Shown: in pieces, positions 41,046 to 49,928 of the stretch
Position numbering within the stretch: position 1 is the stretch's first letter
Layout: each line of letters starts with the position of its first letter
Source of the DNA: Streptomyces humi
GTDB lineage: Bacteria > Actinomycetota > Actinomycetes > Streptomycetales > Streptomycetaceae
Assembly: GCF_001005085.2 (NCBI RefSeq)
Contig: NZ_LBMU02000039.1
Location: forward strand, 1-64,000
DNA length: 64,000 nt
Direction: 5' to 3'
Position numbers and translations under genes: made by a program
Notes under the pieces: model-generated
What the model was told of the DNA's origin: nothing
The model's database searches: none
Seen by the model: the letters and a program-made list of their open reading frames with translations, nothing else

Positions 41046-42170
41046 GTGACTGAGATCGAGATCGGGCGCGGCAAGCGCGGCCGCCGGGCGTACGCCTTCG
41101 ACGACATCGCCGTCGTCCCCAGCCGCCGTACGCGGGACCCGAAGGAGGTCTCGATCGCCTGGCAGATCGACGCCTACCGCTTCGAGCTCCCGTTCCTGGC
41201 CGCCCCCATGGACTCGGTCGTCTCCCCGGCCACCGCGATCCGCATCGGTGAGCTCGGCGGCCTCGGGGTGCTCAACCTCGAAGGCCTGTGGACCCGGCAC
41301 GAGGACCCGCAGCCGCTGCTCGACGAGATCACGGGGCTGGACGCCGACACCGCCACCCGGCGCCTCCAGGAGATCTACTCCGCCCCCATCAAGGAGGAGC
41401 TGATCGGCGCGCGCATCAAGGAGGTGCGCGACTCCGGCGTGGTCACGGCGGCCGCGCTCTCCCCGCAGCGCACCGCGCAGTTCTCCAAGGCGGTCGTGGA
41501 CGCGGGCGTGGACATCTTCGTCATCCGCGGTACGACGGTCTCCGCGGAGCACGTCTCGTCCTCGCACGAGCCGCTGAACCTGAAGCAGTTCATCTACGAA
41601 CTCGACGTGCCGGTGATCGTCGGCGGCTGCGCCACCTACACGGCGGCCCTGCACCTGATGCGCACGGGCGCCGCTGGTGTGCTCGTCGGCTTCGGCGGCG
41701 GTGCCGCGCACACCACGCGCAACGTGCTCGGCATCCAGGTCCCGATGGCGACCGCGGTCGCGGACGTCGCCGCGGCCCGCCGCGACTACATGGACGAGTC
41801 CGGTGGCCGCTACGTGCACGTGATCGCGGACGGCGGTGTCGGCTGGTCCGGCGACCTGCCCAAGGCGATCGCCTGCGGTGCCGACTCGGTGATGATGGGC
41901 TCCCCGCTGGCCCGTGCGACCGACGGTCCGGGCAAGGGCCACCACTGGGGCATGGAGGCCGTCAACGAGGAGCTTCCGCGTGGCAAGAAGGTCGACCTCG
42001 GCACGGTCGGCACCCTCGAGGAGATCCTGACCGGCCCGTCCCACACCCCCGACGGTTCGATGAACCTGTTCGGCGCCCTGCGCCGCGCGATGGCCACCAC
42101 CGGCTACAGCGAGCTCAAGGAGTTCCAGCGCGTCGAGGTGACCGTGGCGGACTCGCAGCACAAGCGGTAG
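41046..42170 (+). CDS. guaB3: GuaB3 family IMP dehydrogenase-related protein
   Basis: Protein of 374 residues from GTG 41046. It is an IMPDH/GMP-reductase barrel without CBS domains (IAVVPSRRTRDPKEVSIAWQ, LAAPMDSVVSPATAIRIGEL, VIADGGVGWSGDLPKAIACG). The loop that carries the catalytic Cys in IMPDH (GSICTTR) reads GGAAHTTR here, so the Cys is absent, as I recall for the M. tuberculosis homologue. Cyanobacterial GuaB3 has been reported to act as a GMP reductase; whether this Cys-less form has any activity is open. The position after guaB is conserved in Actinobacteria. Confidence 0.9.
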   Translation: MTEIEIGRGKRGRRAYAFDDIAVVPSRRTRDPKEVSIAWQIDAYRFELPFLAAPMDSVVSPATAIRIGELGGLGVLNLEGLWTRHEDPQPLLDEITGLDADTATRRLQEIYSAPIKEELIGARIKEVRDSGVVTAAALSPQRTAQFSKAVVDAGVDIFVIRGTTVSAEHVSSSHEPLNLKQFIYELDVPVIVGGCATYTAALHLMRTGAAGVLVGFGGGAAHTTRNVLGIQVPMATAVADVAAARRDYMDESGGRYVHVIADGGVGWSGDLPKAIACGADSVMMGSPLARATDGPGKGHHWGMEAVNEELPRGKKVDLGTVGTLEEILTGPSHTPDGSMNLFGALRRAMATTGYSELKEFQRVEVTVADSQHKR

Positions 42171-42189
42171 GCCGCACGGCAGACGCACG

Positions 42190-42224
42190 GAGGGCCGGTC
42201 ATCCCGCGTGGGTGACCGGCCCTC
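42190..42224. terminator. Bidirectional hairpin after guaB3
   Basis: GAGGGCCGGTCA (42190-42201) pairs perfectly with TGACCGGCCCTC (42213-42224). It lies between convergent genes. Confidence 0.8.
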
Positions 42225-42245
42225 CCGCATGCCCGGGTGCGCCGG

Positions 42246-42899
42246 TCAGCGGGCCGCCTTCTGGGCTCCCGAGAACGCCGCCCAGGCCGCGATCGCGAAG
42301 AAGAGGAAGGTCAGCGGGTCGGCTTCCGCCTTCCAGGCCTGCTGGACGACGTCGAAGTGCTGGAAGAACACCTCGGAGAAGCCCACGCCCAGCTGGTCGG
42401 CGCCGATCATCGCCTCGCCGACGAGCTGGCCGAGGTAGACCGAGCCGAGCGCCAGCACGGTCGCGGAGATCGCGAGGACCGGGTTGCGGCCGCCGAGCCG
42501 GCCGGCCGCGAGGCCGATGACGAAGCCGACGCCCACCGCCGCCCACCCGATCTCGTGCTTGGTGACGCCGATGATCACGCCGTAGAGCGCCGCGGCGGCG
42601 ACGGCCGCGACGACGGCGGCGACCAGGCCGACGGCCAGGTTGGACCGGGGCGGCACGGGCGGCGCTGCCGGCGCGGAGGGCGGGGGTACGGCGCCGGGCT
42701 GGGCGAACGGGTTGCCGTCGGCGGGCTGGGACTGCGGCTGTGTCTGGGACTGCGGCTGTGTCTGGGACTGCTGCTGGGACTGCGGCTGTGTCTGGGACTG
42801 CGGCTGTGTCTGGGACTGCTGCTGGGACTGCGGCTGCTGCTGGGGCTGCGGGTGCGGGTGCGGCTGCGACGGCGGCGGCGGTGGAGCTGACTGGCTCAT
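42246..42899 (-). CDS. Membrane protein with Gln/Ser/Pro repeat head
   Basis: Protein of 217 residues from ATG 42899 (AGGGGGG upstream). The first 60 residues are low-complexity: PPPPPSQPHPHPQPQQQPQS and then repeats of QSQTQP and QSQQ. Then come three to four hydrophobic segments (LAVGLVAAVVAAVAAAALYG, IGWAAVGVGFVIGLAAGRLG, VLAISATVLALGSVYLGQLV, LTFLFFAIAAWAAFSG). No catalytic motif. The head is encoded by an 18/12-bp nested tandem repeat at 42727-42840 that is likely to vary in length between strains. Confidence 0.8.
   Translation of the reverse strand: MSQSAPPPPPSQPHPHPQPQQQPQSQQQSQTQPQSQTQPQSQQQSQTQPQSQTQPQSQPADGNPFAQPGAVPPPSAPAAPPVPPRSNLAVGLVAAVVAAVAAAALYGVIIGVTKHEIGWAAVGVGFVIGLAAGRLGGRNPVLAISATVLALGSVYLGQLVGEAMIGADQLGVGFSEVFFQHFDVVQQAWKAEADPLTFLFFAIAAWAAFSGAQKAAR
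42727..42840. repeat. Nested coding tandem repeat (18-, 18-, 12-bp pattern)
   Basis: Unit A TGGGACTGCGGCTGTGTC (18 bp) and B TGGGACTGCTGC (12 bp) are arranged A-A-B-A-A-B, a 48-bp higher-order unit present twice from 42727, followed by one A-like copy. It encodes the QSQTQP head of the membrane protein on the minus strand. Confidence 0.93.
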
Positions 42900-43033
42900 G
42901 ACAGGAATCCCCCCTGGTGTGACCACTCGAAAGCGATGGGACGAAGCGGCGTGCGCACAACTGTGCGACGAGTGGGGGGAGGCTAACAGGACCCTGTGAC
43001 AACGCCCTCGCGGTTTTCGGTGTGCGGCCCCGC

Positions 43034-44242
43034 TCAGAGCCGGTGGGCCACCCCCGTGGGTGTCGCCCCGCGTGTGTCCAGCAGCAACTGGGCCTTCACG
43101 GAGAGACCTTGGAGGTCGTACGTGCGGTGCTGCTGGACCAGGATCGTCAGGTCGGCGTCGGCGGCCGCCTCGTAGAGCGAGTCCGCGCGGGGCACCGGGC
43201 GGTCCAGGACGCTCCAGGATCCGATGTGCGGGTCGTGGTAGCTGACGGAGGCGCCGAGTTCCATGAGGCGGGTCGCGATCTCCCGCGCGGGGGTGTCCTG
43301 CTGGTCGGCGAGGTCCGCCTTGTAGGTGACGCCGAGCAGCAGCACGCGCGCGCCGCGGGCCGACTTGCCGTGCTCGTTGAGGAGGGCGGCGGCGCGCTGG
43401 ACGACGTAACCGGGCATCCGGTTGTTGACCTGCTGGGCCAGTTCCACCATGCGCAGGCCGCGGCCGGCGAGGCCGGACAGGTCCTGGGCGACGCCGTGGC
43501 CGCCGACGCCGGGACCGGGACGGAAGGCCTGGAAGCCGAACGGCTTGGTCTCCGCGCAGCGGATGACGTCCCACAGGTCGACGCCCAGGTCGTGGCAGAG
43601 GACGGCCATCTCGTTGACCAGGGCGATGTTGACGTGCCGGAAGTTGGTCTCCAGGAGGTGCACGGTCTCGGCCTCGCGCGGGCCGCGCGCGCGTACCACC
43701 TTGTCGGTGAGCCGCCCGTAGAACGTGGCGGCCGACTCCATGCACGCGGGAGTGAGACCGCCGATGACCTTCGGCGTGTTGGCCGGGGTGAACTCGCGGT
43801 TGCCGGGGTCCACCCGGCTGGGGGAGTAGGCGAGATGGAAGTCGCGGCCCGCGCGCAGCCCCGAGCCCTTCTCCAGCAGGGGGCGCAGGAAGTCCTCCGT
43901 CGTCCCCGGGTGGACCGGCGACTCCAGGATCACCGTCGTGTGCGGGCGCAGTCGCTCGGCCAGGGTGCGGGCGGCGGTCTCCACCTGGCCGAGGTCGAGC
44001 CCGCCGTCGGCGCCGCGTGGGGTCGGCGCGCAGATCACGGCCGTCCGTACCCGCCCCAACTCGGCCGGGTCCTCGGCCGTCCGGAAGCCCCCCGAGAGCA
44101 TCCGGCGCAGCTCGGCCGGGCTGAGTGAGCCGGCCTCGGGGCCGGTGGCGTAGCCGATCGTGCGGACGCCGGCGGCCACGGCGGCCTGGGCCAGGGGCAG
44201 GCCGTAGGGACCGAGTCCGATGACGGCGAGATCTGCGGGCAT
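43034..44242 (-). CDS. UDP-glucose/GDP-mannose dehydrogenase family protein, catalytic residues missing
   Basis: Protein of 402 residues from ATG 44242. It has the N-terminal Rossmann loop (LAVIGLGPYGLPLAQAAVAA), the central helix (ETNFRHVNIALVNEMAVLCH) and a C-terminal Rossmann domain (VLLLGVTYKADLADQQDTPA) of WecC-type dehydrogenases. But the nucleophile Cys of GGHC is Gly250 (GPGVGGHGVAQD), the Lys before the central helix is His195, the following Asn is Thr199, and the Glu of P-E-R is Ser142. The Asp at 254 remains. I infer a non-oxidising relative that may bind a nucleotide sugar or NAD. It is divergent from glpD. Confidence 0.85.
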   Translation of the reverse strand: MPADLAVIGLGPYGLPLAQAAVAAGVRTIGYATGPEAGSLSPAELRRMLSGGFRTAEDPAELGRVRTAVICAPTPRGADGGLDLGQVETAARTLAERLRPHTTVILESPVHPGTTEDFLRPLLEKGSGLRAGRDFHLAYSPSRVDPGNREFTPANTPKVIGGLTPACMESAATFYGRLTDKVVRARGPREAETVHLLETNFRHVNIALVNEMAVLCHDLGVDLWDVIRCAETKPFGFQAFRPGPGVGGHGVAQDLSGLAGRGLRMVELAQQVNNRMPGYVVQRAAALLNEHGKSARGARVLLLGVTYKADLADQQDTPAREIATRLMELGASVSYHDPHIGSWSVLDRPVPRADSLYEAAADADLTILVQQHRTYDLQGLSVKAQLLLDTRGATPTGVAHRL

Positions 44243-44534
44243 GGCGTGTGGGCCGTCCTTCCCAGTAACCGAAGCGGGACAGGTGCGCAAGCCCGGTGGA
44301 CAGGATGAGCGAAGCGCAATGTCAGACTAGGAGTAAATATGACCGTTATGTGGGATTGTGTTCGTGTGTCTTCCGCGGGTTCGGTGACCGTTGTCCACAG
44401 GCTGGGGGTGAGTGGTGGCTGAAGCCGGGCAACCCGGTCAGAATCTGGTCATGGGCTTCGCCTGCCGGGTGCGGCCTGCGCGACCGATGACCGACGACGA
44501 GCGATGACCGATGGCGGCAGAGCGGGAGGCAGCG

Positions 44535-46241
44535 GTGAGGACAGCGACACTGGGGCCGAAGCAGCGTGCGGAGTCCCTGGCGGCCATGGCCGAGCGCGAG
44601 CTGGACGTGCTGGTGGTGGGCGGTGGAGTGGTCGGCGCGGGCACCGCGCTGGACGCGGTGACCCGGGGCCTGAACACCGGCATCGTGGAGGCCCGTGACT
44701 GGGCCTCCGGCACCTCCAGCAGGTCCAGCAAGCTGGTCCACGGCGGCCTGCGCTACCTGGAGATGCTCGACTTCGCCCTGGTCCGCGAGGCCCTGAAGGA
44801 ACGTGGCCTGCTCCTGGAACGCCTCGCACCGCACCTGGTCAAGCCGGTGCCGTTCCTCTACCCGCTCCAGCACCAGGGCTGGGAGCGCCTGTACGCCGGT
44901 TCGGGCGTCGCGCTCTACGACACGATGTCCATGGCCCGCGGCCACGGCCGGGGCCTGCCGGCCCACCGCCACCTGACGCGCGGTCACGCCCTGCGTGTCG
45001 CACCCGCGCTGCGCAAGGACGCGCTGGTCGGCGCGATCCAGTACTACGACGCGCAGATGGACGACGCCCGCTACGTGGCGACCCTGGTGCGCACGGCGGT
45101 GTCCTACGGCGCGAAGGCCGCCAACCGGGCGCGCGTGACCGGGTTCCTGCGTGAGGGCGAGCGGGTCGTCGGGGCGCGGGTGCAGGACGTGGAGGGCGGC
45201 GGGGAGTACGAGATCCGCGCCCAGCAGGTCGTCAACGCGACCGGTGTGTGGACCGACGACACCCAGGCGATGGTCGGCGAGCGCGGCCAGTTCCACGTGC
45301 GTGCCTCCAAGGGCATCCACCTGGTCGTCCCGAAGGACCGCATCCACTCCACGACCGGTCTGATCCTGCGCACCGAGAAGTCGGTGCTGTTCGTCATCCC
45401 CTGGGGCCGGCACTGGATCATCGGCACCACCGACACCGACTGGGACCTCGACAAGGCCCACCCGGCCGCCTCCAGCGCGGACATCGACTACCTGCTCAAC
45501 CACGTCAACTCGGTGCTGGCGGTCCCGCTGACCCGTGACGACGTGCAGGGCGTCTACGCGGGTCTGCGCCCGCTGCTGGCCGGCGAGTCGGACGCCACCA
45601 GCAAGCTGTCGCGCGAGCACACGGTCGCGCACCCGGTGCCCGGCCTGGTGGTCGTCGCGGGCGGCAAGTACACGACGTACCGGGTGATGGCCAAGGACGC
45701 CGTCGACGAGGCCGTGCACGGGCTCGACATGCGGGTCGCCGAGTGCGTCACCGAGGACATCCCGCTGATCGGCGCCGAGGGGTACCGGGCGATGTGGAAC
45801 GCGCGGGCCAGGATCGCCGCCCGTACCGGGCTGCACGTGGTGCGGGTCGAGCATCTGCTCAACCGGTACGGCTCGCTCGCCGATGAGATCCTCGACCTCG
45901 TCGCCGCCGATCCCGGCCTCGGTGAACCGTTGTCCGCGGCCGACGACTACCTGCGCGCCGAGGTCGTCTACGCGGCCTCCCACGAGGGCGCGCGCCACCT
46001 CGACGACGTACTGACGCGCCGCACCCGCATCTCCATCGAGACCTTCGACCGTGGCACCCGCAGCGCCCGTGAGGCGGCCGAGCTGATGGCGCCGGTCCTC
46101 GGCTGGGACAAGGACCAGATCGAGCGGGAGGTCGAGCACTACGAGAAGCGGGTGGAGGCGGAGCGCGAGTCCCAACTCCAGCCGGACGACCTGACGGCGG
46201 ACGCGGCACGGCTGGGAGCACCGGACATCGTCCCGCTGTAG
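44535..46241 (+). CDS. glpD: Aerobic glycerol-3-phosphate dehydrogenase
   Basis: Protein of 568 residues from GTG 44535, chosen for its GGGAGG 5-6 bases upstream; ATG 44511 would add 8 residues. It is an FAD enzyme oxidising glycerol-3-P to dihydroxyacetone-P and feeding quinones. FAD loop: LDVLVVGGGVVGAGTALDAV. Other hallmarks: SSRSSKLVHGGLRYLE, QYYDAQMDDARYV, NATGVWTDDTQ, GTTDTDWDLDKAHP and VVVAGGKYTTYRVMAKDAVD. No glycerol kinase or facilitator gene is adjacent. Confidence 0.95.
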   Translation: MRTATLGPKQRAESLAAMAERELDVLVVGGGVVGAGTALDAVTRGLNTGIVEARDWASGTSSRSSKLVHGGLRYLEMLDFALVREALKERGLLLERLAPHLVKPVPFLYPLQHQGWERLYAGSGVALYDTMSMARGHGRGLPAHRHLTRGHALRVAPALRKDALVGAIQYYDAQMDDARYVATLVRTAVSYGAKAANRARVTGFLREGERVVGARVQDVEGGGEYEIRAQQVVNATGVWTDDTQAMVGERGQFHVRASKGIHLVVPKDRIHSTTGLILRTEKSVLFVIPWGRHWIIGTTDTDWDLDKAHPAASSADIDYLLNHVNSVLAVPLTRDDVQGVYAGLRPLLAGESDATSKLSREHTVAHPVPGLVVVAGGKYTTYRVMAKDAVDEAVHGLDMRVAECVTEDIPLIGAEGYRAMWNARARIAARTGLHVVRVEHLLNRYGSLADEILDLVAADPGLGEPLSAADDYLRAEVVYAASHEGARHLDDVLTRRTRISIETFDRGTRSAREAAELMAPVLGWDKDQIEREVEHYEKRVEAERESQLQPDDLTADAARLGAPDIVPL

Positions 46242-46279
46242 TGCCGGGGTGCCGGGGTGCCTAGGCGCGGGGCTGTGAT

Positions 46280-46406
46280 GGTGCCGGGGGGCTGGATGCC
46301 GGGCCGTGGTGGTGCCTGGGTGCCGGGCTGTGGTGGTGCCCGGGTGCCTGGGTGCCGGGCTGTGGTGGTGCCCGGGTGCCTGGGTGCCGGGCTGTGGTGG
46401 TGCCCG
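46280..46406. repeat. 32-bp tandem repeat, three perfect copies plus a partial one
   Basis: A 32-base unit beginning GGTGCCTGGGTGCCGGGCTG occupies 46311-46342, 46343-46374 and 46375-46406 without a mismatch; a diverged copy precedes it (46280-46310). It lies in the 274-base gap between convergent glpD and a serine hydrolase gene; the rest of the gap shows nothing else. Confidence 0.93.
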
Positions 46407-46515
46407 GGTGCTGGCTCCCTGGGTGACGTGTGCTGGACGCTCCTGGTGGCGAGTCGCCGGATGTCACCCGATCGAGGGACCCGGGGTCGGGATCTTCCAC
46501 CGGGCCCCGGCCGTT

Positions 46516-47559
46516 CTACTCACTGCGAGGGCAGAACTGGGCCGCGAGCAGCGCGGGTTCGAGGTCCGGGTCGGCGACCGCCGTCGTGTTCACGCGGAAC
46601 GTGAGGACATGCCGGCCGTCGACCGACGCGGCGCTCCGTACGTAGCTGCCGGGGATCCGGCCGTTGTGTCCCCACACCGTGGTCCCGCACGGCAGCTTCA
46701 CAGGAAAGATCCCCAGGCCGTACGCGCCATGTGCGGCACGGGTGTCGAGCATCTCGCGCAGCCGGCCCGGGGGCAGCAGCTCGCCGCCCAGCAGGGCCGC
46801 GTAGAAGCGGTCCAGGTCGTCGAGCGTGGTCACCAGCTCACCCGCCGCGCCGGCCACGCGCGGGTCCAGCTCGGTGACGTCGGAGCCGTCGGTGGCGTAG
46901 GCGCGGCCGTGCGGGGAGGGCAGCGTGGTGCGGGCGCCCGGGAAGGAGGTGCCCGTCAGACGGAGGGGGGTGATGATGCGGCGCCGGACCTCGGCGGCGT
47001 ACGAGGCGCCGGTGACCTGATGGATCACCATGCCGAGCAGGACGTAGTCGGTGCTGGAGTACGAGTAGCGACCCGGCCGGGTCGGAGGGAGGGCGAGTGC
47101 GACACGTACGGCCTGAAGCGGCGTCAGGGGGACGACACCCCGGGTGACCGTGGTGAAGTCGGCGAGTCCGCTGGTGTGGCTGAGCAGGGCGCGCAGGGTG
47201 ATCCAGCGTCCGTCGGTGCCGCGGCCGCGCAGCAGCCCCGGCAGGTGACGCTCGACGGGATCGGACAGGGACAGCCGGTGTTCCGCGGCCAGTTGCAGGA
47301 CGACGGTGGCGATGAAGGTCTTGGTGATGCTGCCGGCGCGGAAGTGGTCGGCGCGGGCGATGCGCCGGCCGGCGGCCGCGTAGTGGACGTCGTCGCCGTC
47401 GACGTCGAGGAGGGCGGCGGCCGGTGCTCCGCCCGCGGTGACGAACTGTGACAGGAGCGGGTCCGTGGCCTCCGCCGAGGAGGCGGAACCGGTGGCCACC
47501 GGGGCGAACAGGAGGGCGAGAGAGACCGGTATGGCCGTCAGTGTCCGAAGCGGTGGCAT
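46516..47559 (-). CDS. Secreted serine hydrolase, class C beta-lactamase / D,D-peptidase family
   Basis: Protein of 347 residues from ATG 47559, preceded by AGGGAGG. A signal peptide (TLTAIPVSLALLFAPVATGS) precedes the domain. The nucleophile motif S-x-x-K is in FRAGSITKTFIATVVLQL (about residue 77). The second motif is YSYSSTDYVLLGMVI, where the usual Y-x-N is Y-S-S. The third is H-N-G in TVWGHNGRIPGS, in place of K-T-G. This arrangement is typical of D-Ala-D-Ala carboxypeptidase-like and esterase-like members. The natural substrate is unknown. Confidence 0.85.
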   Translation of the reverse strand: MPPLRTLTAIPVSLALLFAPVATGSASSAEATDPLLSQFVTAGGAPAAALLDVDGDDVHYAAAGRRIARADHFRAGSITKTFIATVVLQLAAEHRLSLSDPVERHLPGLLRGRGTDGRWITLRALLSHTSGLADFTTVTRGVVPLTPLQAVRVALALPPTRPGRYSYSSTDYVLLGMVIHQVTGASYAAEVRRRIITPLRLTGTSFPGARTTLPSPHGRAYATDGSDVTELDPRVAGAAGELVTTLDDLDRFYAALLGGELLPPGRLREMLDTRAAHGAYGLGIFPVKLPCGTTVWGHNGRIPGSYVRSAASVDGRHVLTFRVNTTAVADPDLEPALLAAQFCPRSE

Positions 47560-47727
47560 CCGGCTACCTCCCTTGTCGCGGCCCATCATCCCGGTCCCTG
47601 TGACGCCCTCGTCACCGGGGGTTCCGGCCGGAGCCCCGATGTGCGGTCAGGGGCCCCCTGGGCGTCGGGCACTTGTCGGGTGAGGGACAATGGAGGCTCT
47701 GTCAGGGCGGGTTGCATGAGGGGACGC

Positions 47728-49926
47728 ATGTCGGAGGCGGAGCGGGCGGGCACTTCTCGTCAGGGGACTCGTCAGGACAACAGTGAGCGTCTTCTCGCCG
47801 GGCGGTACCGGCTGGGGGGAGTACTCGGCCGCGGCGGGATGGGCACCGTGTGGCGAGCCGAGGACGAGACCCTCGGCAGGACCGTGGCCGTCAAGGAGTT
47901 GCGGTTCCCGTCGAACATCGACGAGGACGAGAAGCGGCGCCTGATCACGCGCACCCTGCGCGAGGCCAAGGCGATCGCCCGGATCCGCAACAACAGCGCG
48001 GTGACGGTCTTCGACGTGGTCGAGGAGGACGACCGGCCCTGGATCGTGATGGAGCTGGTCGAGGGCAAGTCGCTGGCCGAGGTCATCCGGGAGGACGGCC
48101 TGCTGGACCCGAAGCGTGCGGCCGAGGTCGGACTGGCGATCCTCGACGTGCTGAGGTCGGCGCACCGTGAGGGCATCCTGCACCGGGACGTGAAGCCGTC
48201 CAACGTGCTGATCTCGGAGCACGACGGCCGCGTGGTGCTCACCGACTTCGGTATCGCCCAGGTCGAGGGCGACCCGTCCATCACCTCCACCGGCATGCTC
48301 GTCGGCGCTCCCTCCTACATCTCCCCGGAGCGGGCCCGCGGTCACAAGCCCGGTCCGGCGGCCGACCTGTGGTCGCTGGGCGGTCTGCTGTACGCGGCGG
48401 TCGAGGGTGCCCCGCCCTACGACAAGGGGTCGGCGATCGCCACCCTGACCGCGGTGATGACCGAGCAGCTGGAGGAGCCCAAGAACGCCGGGCCGCTCAG
48501 GGACGTCATCTACGGGCTGCTCACCAAGGATCCGGCCCAGCGGCTGGACGACGCGGGCGCGCGGGCGATGCTCAACGCGGTCATCAACATGCCCGAGGAG
48601 GCGCCCGCGGACGCCACGCGGGTGGTGCCGTTGCCCCCGCAGCCCGACGCGCCGTCGGTGGAGAAGGCCACCCCGGCCAAGCGCGGTGAGGAGGCCGGGG
48701 AGAAGCTGCGTGGGGCGCTGCGTTCCGTCCGCAAGGCCGCGGGGGCGGCGAGCGCCTCGGCCGTGAGCAAGGCGAAGAGCGGTGGCGGTGCGGGTGCCCC
48801 GGCGGGCGGCACGGCGAGCGGAACGGCGGGCTCGGCCGGGGTGTCCGGTGCGGGCGGTCCGGCCGGCGCGGGCGTCGGGAACGGCACCGGTGCCCGCTCG
48901 GGTTCCGGCTCCGGGTCCGGCTCGGGTGCCGCGGCGGGTTCCGGCTCGGGCCCGGGTTCGGCGTCCGGTGGCGGCGCGCGTTCGGCCGTCGTGGGTTCGG
49001 CCTCCGTGGGTGTCGGTGGCGCGGCCGGTTCCGCCGGCGGTACCGCGGGAGCCAAGCCGGCCGCCGGGAAGCCGAGTTCGGGGTGGCCCGTGGTGCCGCC
49101 GCCGGACCTGGACCTGGCGCCCCGGCCGGTGCCCCGGGCACCGCTCACCGACGTGGTGCCCAAGCGCACCCTGGTGATCATCGCCGTGGTGGTGGTGCTC
49201 GCGGTGCTCGGCACCGTGCTCGCCCTCACGCTGGGCGGTGGGGACGACGGCGGCGGCAAGGGGAGCGGCAAGAGCGGCGGTTCCAAGGCGGTGGCGACCT
49301 CCGGGGCGAGCGCGAGCACCGGTTCCGGTTCGGGGTCCGGCAGCGGGTCGTCCACCAAGGAGGACACCAGCGGCGGCACCCGCACGGACGGCGACACGTC
49401 GGCGTCCGCGACCACCGGGAGCGGCTCGGACACGGACGCGGCGAGCGACGACGGGACCTCGGCGTCGAACTCCAGTGGCAGTGCCGACGACGGCGCGCCG
49501 GTGGTGAAGAAGTACACCGGGAGCCAGGGGTACTCGATCGGGCTGCCCAAGGGCTGGAAGTTCCAGACCAGCAGCTCAGCGGGCGACCGTTTCACCGGCC
49601 CCGACGGGCAGAAGCTGCTGATCGCCTGGACGAGCACGCCCAAGGACAACCCGGTGGCGGACTGGGAGAACCAGGAGCGCTACATGGTGCGTTCCCAGTA
49701 CCAGAAGGTCCGCATAGCCGCGGTCGGCTACCGCGGCTGGAACACCGCCGACTGGGAGTTCACCTACGTCGACGGCGGCACCAAGTACCACACGATCGAC
49801 CGGGGCTTCGTCGTCAGCTCGAGCCAGGGCTACGCGCTGATGTACACCGCGAAGGCCGCCGGCTGGAGCAGTGAGCTGCGCAAGGACACCTGGAAGACGC
49901 TGACGGCGTCCTTCGAGCCCAAGTGA
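47728..49926 (+). CDS. Ser/Thr protein kinase, membrane-anchored (kinase 1)
   Basis: Protein of 732 residues from ATG 47728 (ATG 47716 is an alternative). Hanks-type domain about 20-290: LAGRYRLGGVLGRGGMGTVW, Lys56 in VAVKELRF, HRDVKPSN with Asp154, TDFGIAQ with Asp173, and SYISPERARG. A Gly/Ser/Ala-rich linker of about 170 residues, one membrane helix (TLVIIAVVVVLAVLGTVLAL, about 478-500), another Ser/Gly linker and an outside domain starting GYSIGLPKGWKFQ follow. It is the first of five kinase-like genes in a row; the outer domain is shared with three of them, so they may sense related ligands. Confidence 0.92.
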   Translation: MSEAERAGTSRQGTRQDNSERLLAGRYRLGGVLGRGGMGTVWRAEDETLGRTVAVKELRFPSNIDEDEKRRLITRTLREAKAIARIRNNSAVTVFDVVEEDDRPWIVMELVEGKSLAEVIREDGLLDPKRAAEVGLAILDVLRSAHREGILHRDVKPSNVLISEHDGRVVLTDFGIAQVEGDPSITSTGMLVGAPSYISPERARGHKPGPAADLWSLGGLLYAAVEGAPPYDKGSAIATLTAVMTEQLEEPKNAGPLRDVIYGLLTKDPAQRLDDAGARAMLNAVINMPEEAPADATRVVPLPPQPDAPSVEKATPAKRGEEAGEKLRGALRSVRKAAGAASASAVSKAKSGGGAGAPAGGTASGTAGSAGVSGAGGPAGAGVGNGTGARSGSGSGSGSGAAAGSGSGPGSASGGGARSAVVGSASVGVGGAAGSAGGTAGAKPAAGKPSSGWPVVPPPDLDLAPRPVPRAPLTDVVPKRTLVIIAVVVVLAVLGTVLALTLGGGDDGGGKGSGKSGGSKAVATSGASASTGSGSGSGSGSSTKEDTSGGTRTDGDTSASATTGSGSDTDAASDDGTSASNSSGSADDGAPVVKKYTGSQGYSIGLPKGWKFQTSSSAGDRFTGPDGQKLLIAWTSTPKDNPVADWENQERYMVRSQYQKVRIAAVGYRGWNTADWEFTYVDGGTKYHTIDRGFVVSSSQGYALMYTAKAAGWSSELRKDTWKTLTASFEPK

Positions 49927-49928
49927 CA

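Noticed and set aside
44243..44534. Short ORF in the gap between the dehydrogenase homologue and glpD
   Set aside because: A 64-codon frame exists but lacks a ribosome site and any pattern; I see only likely promoter sequence in this 292-base gap.
19872..46406. Tandem arrays considered as CRISPR
   Set aside because: Units of 10-32 bp are directly adjacent without spacers and no cas gene is present.
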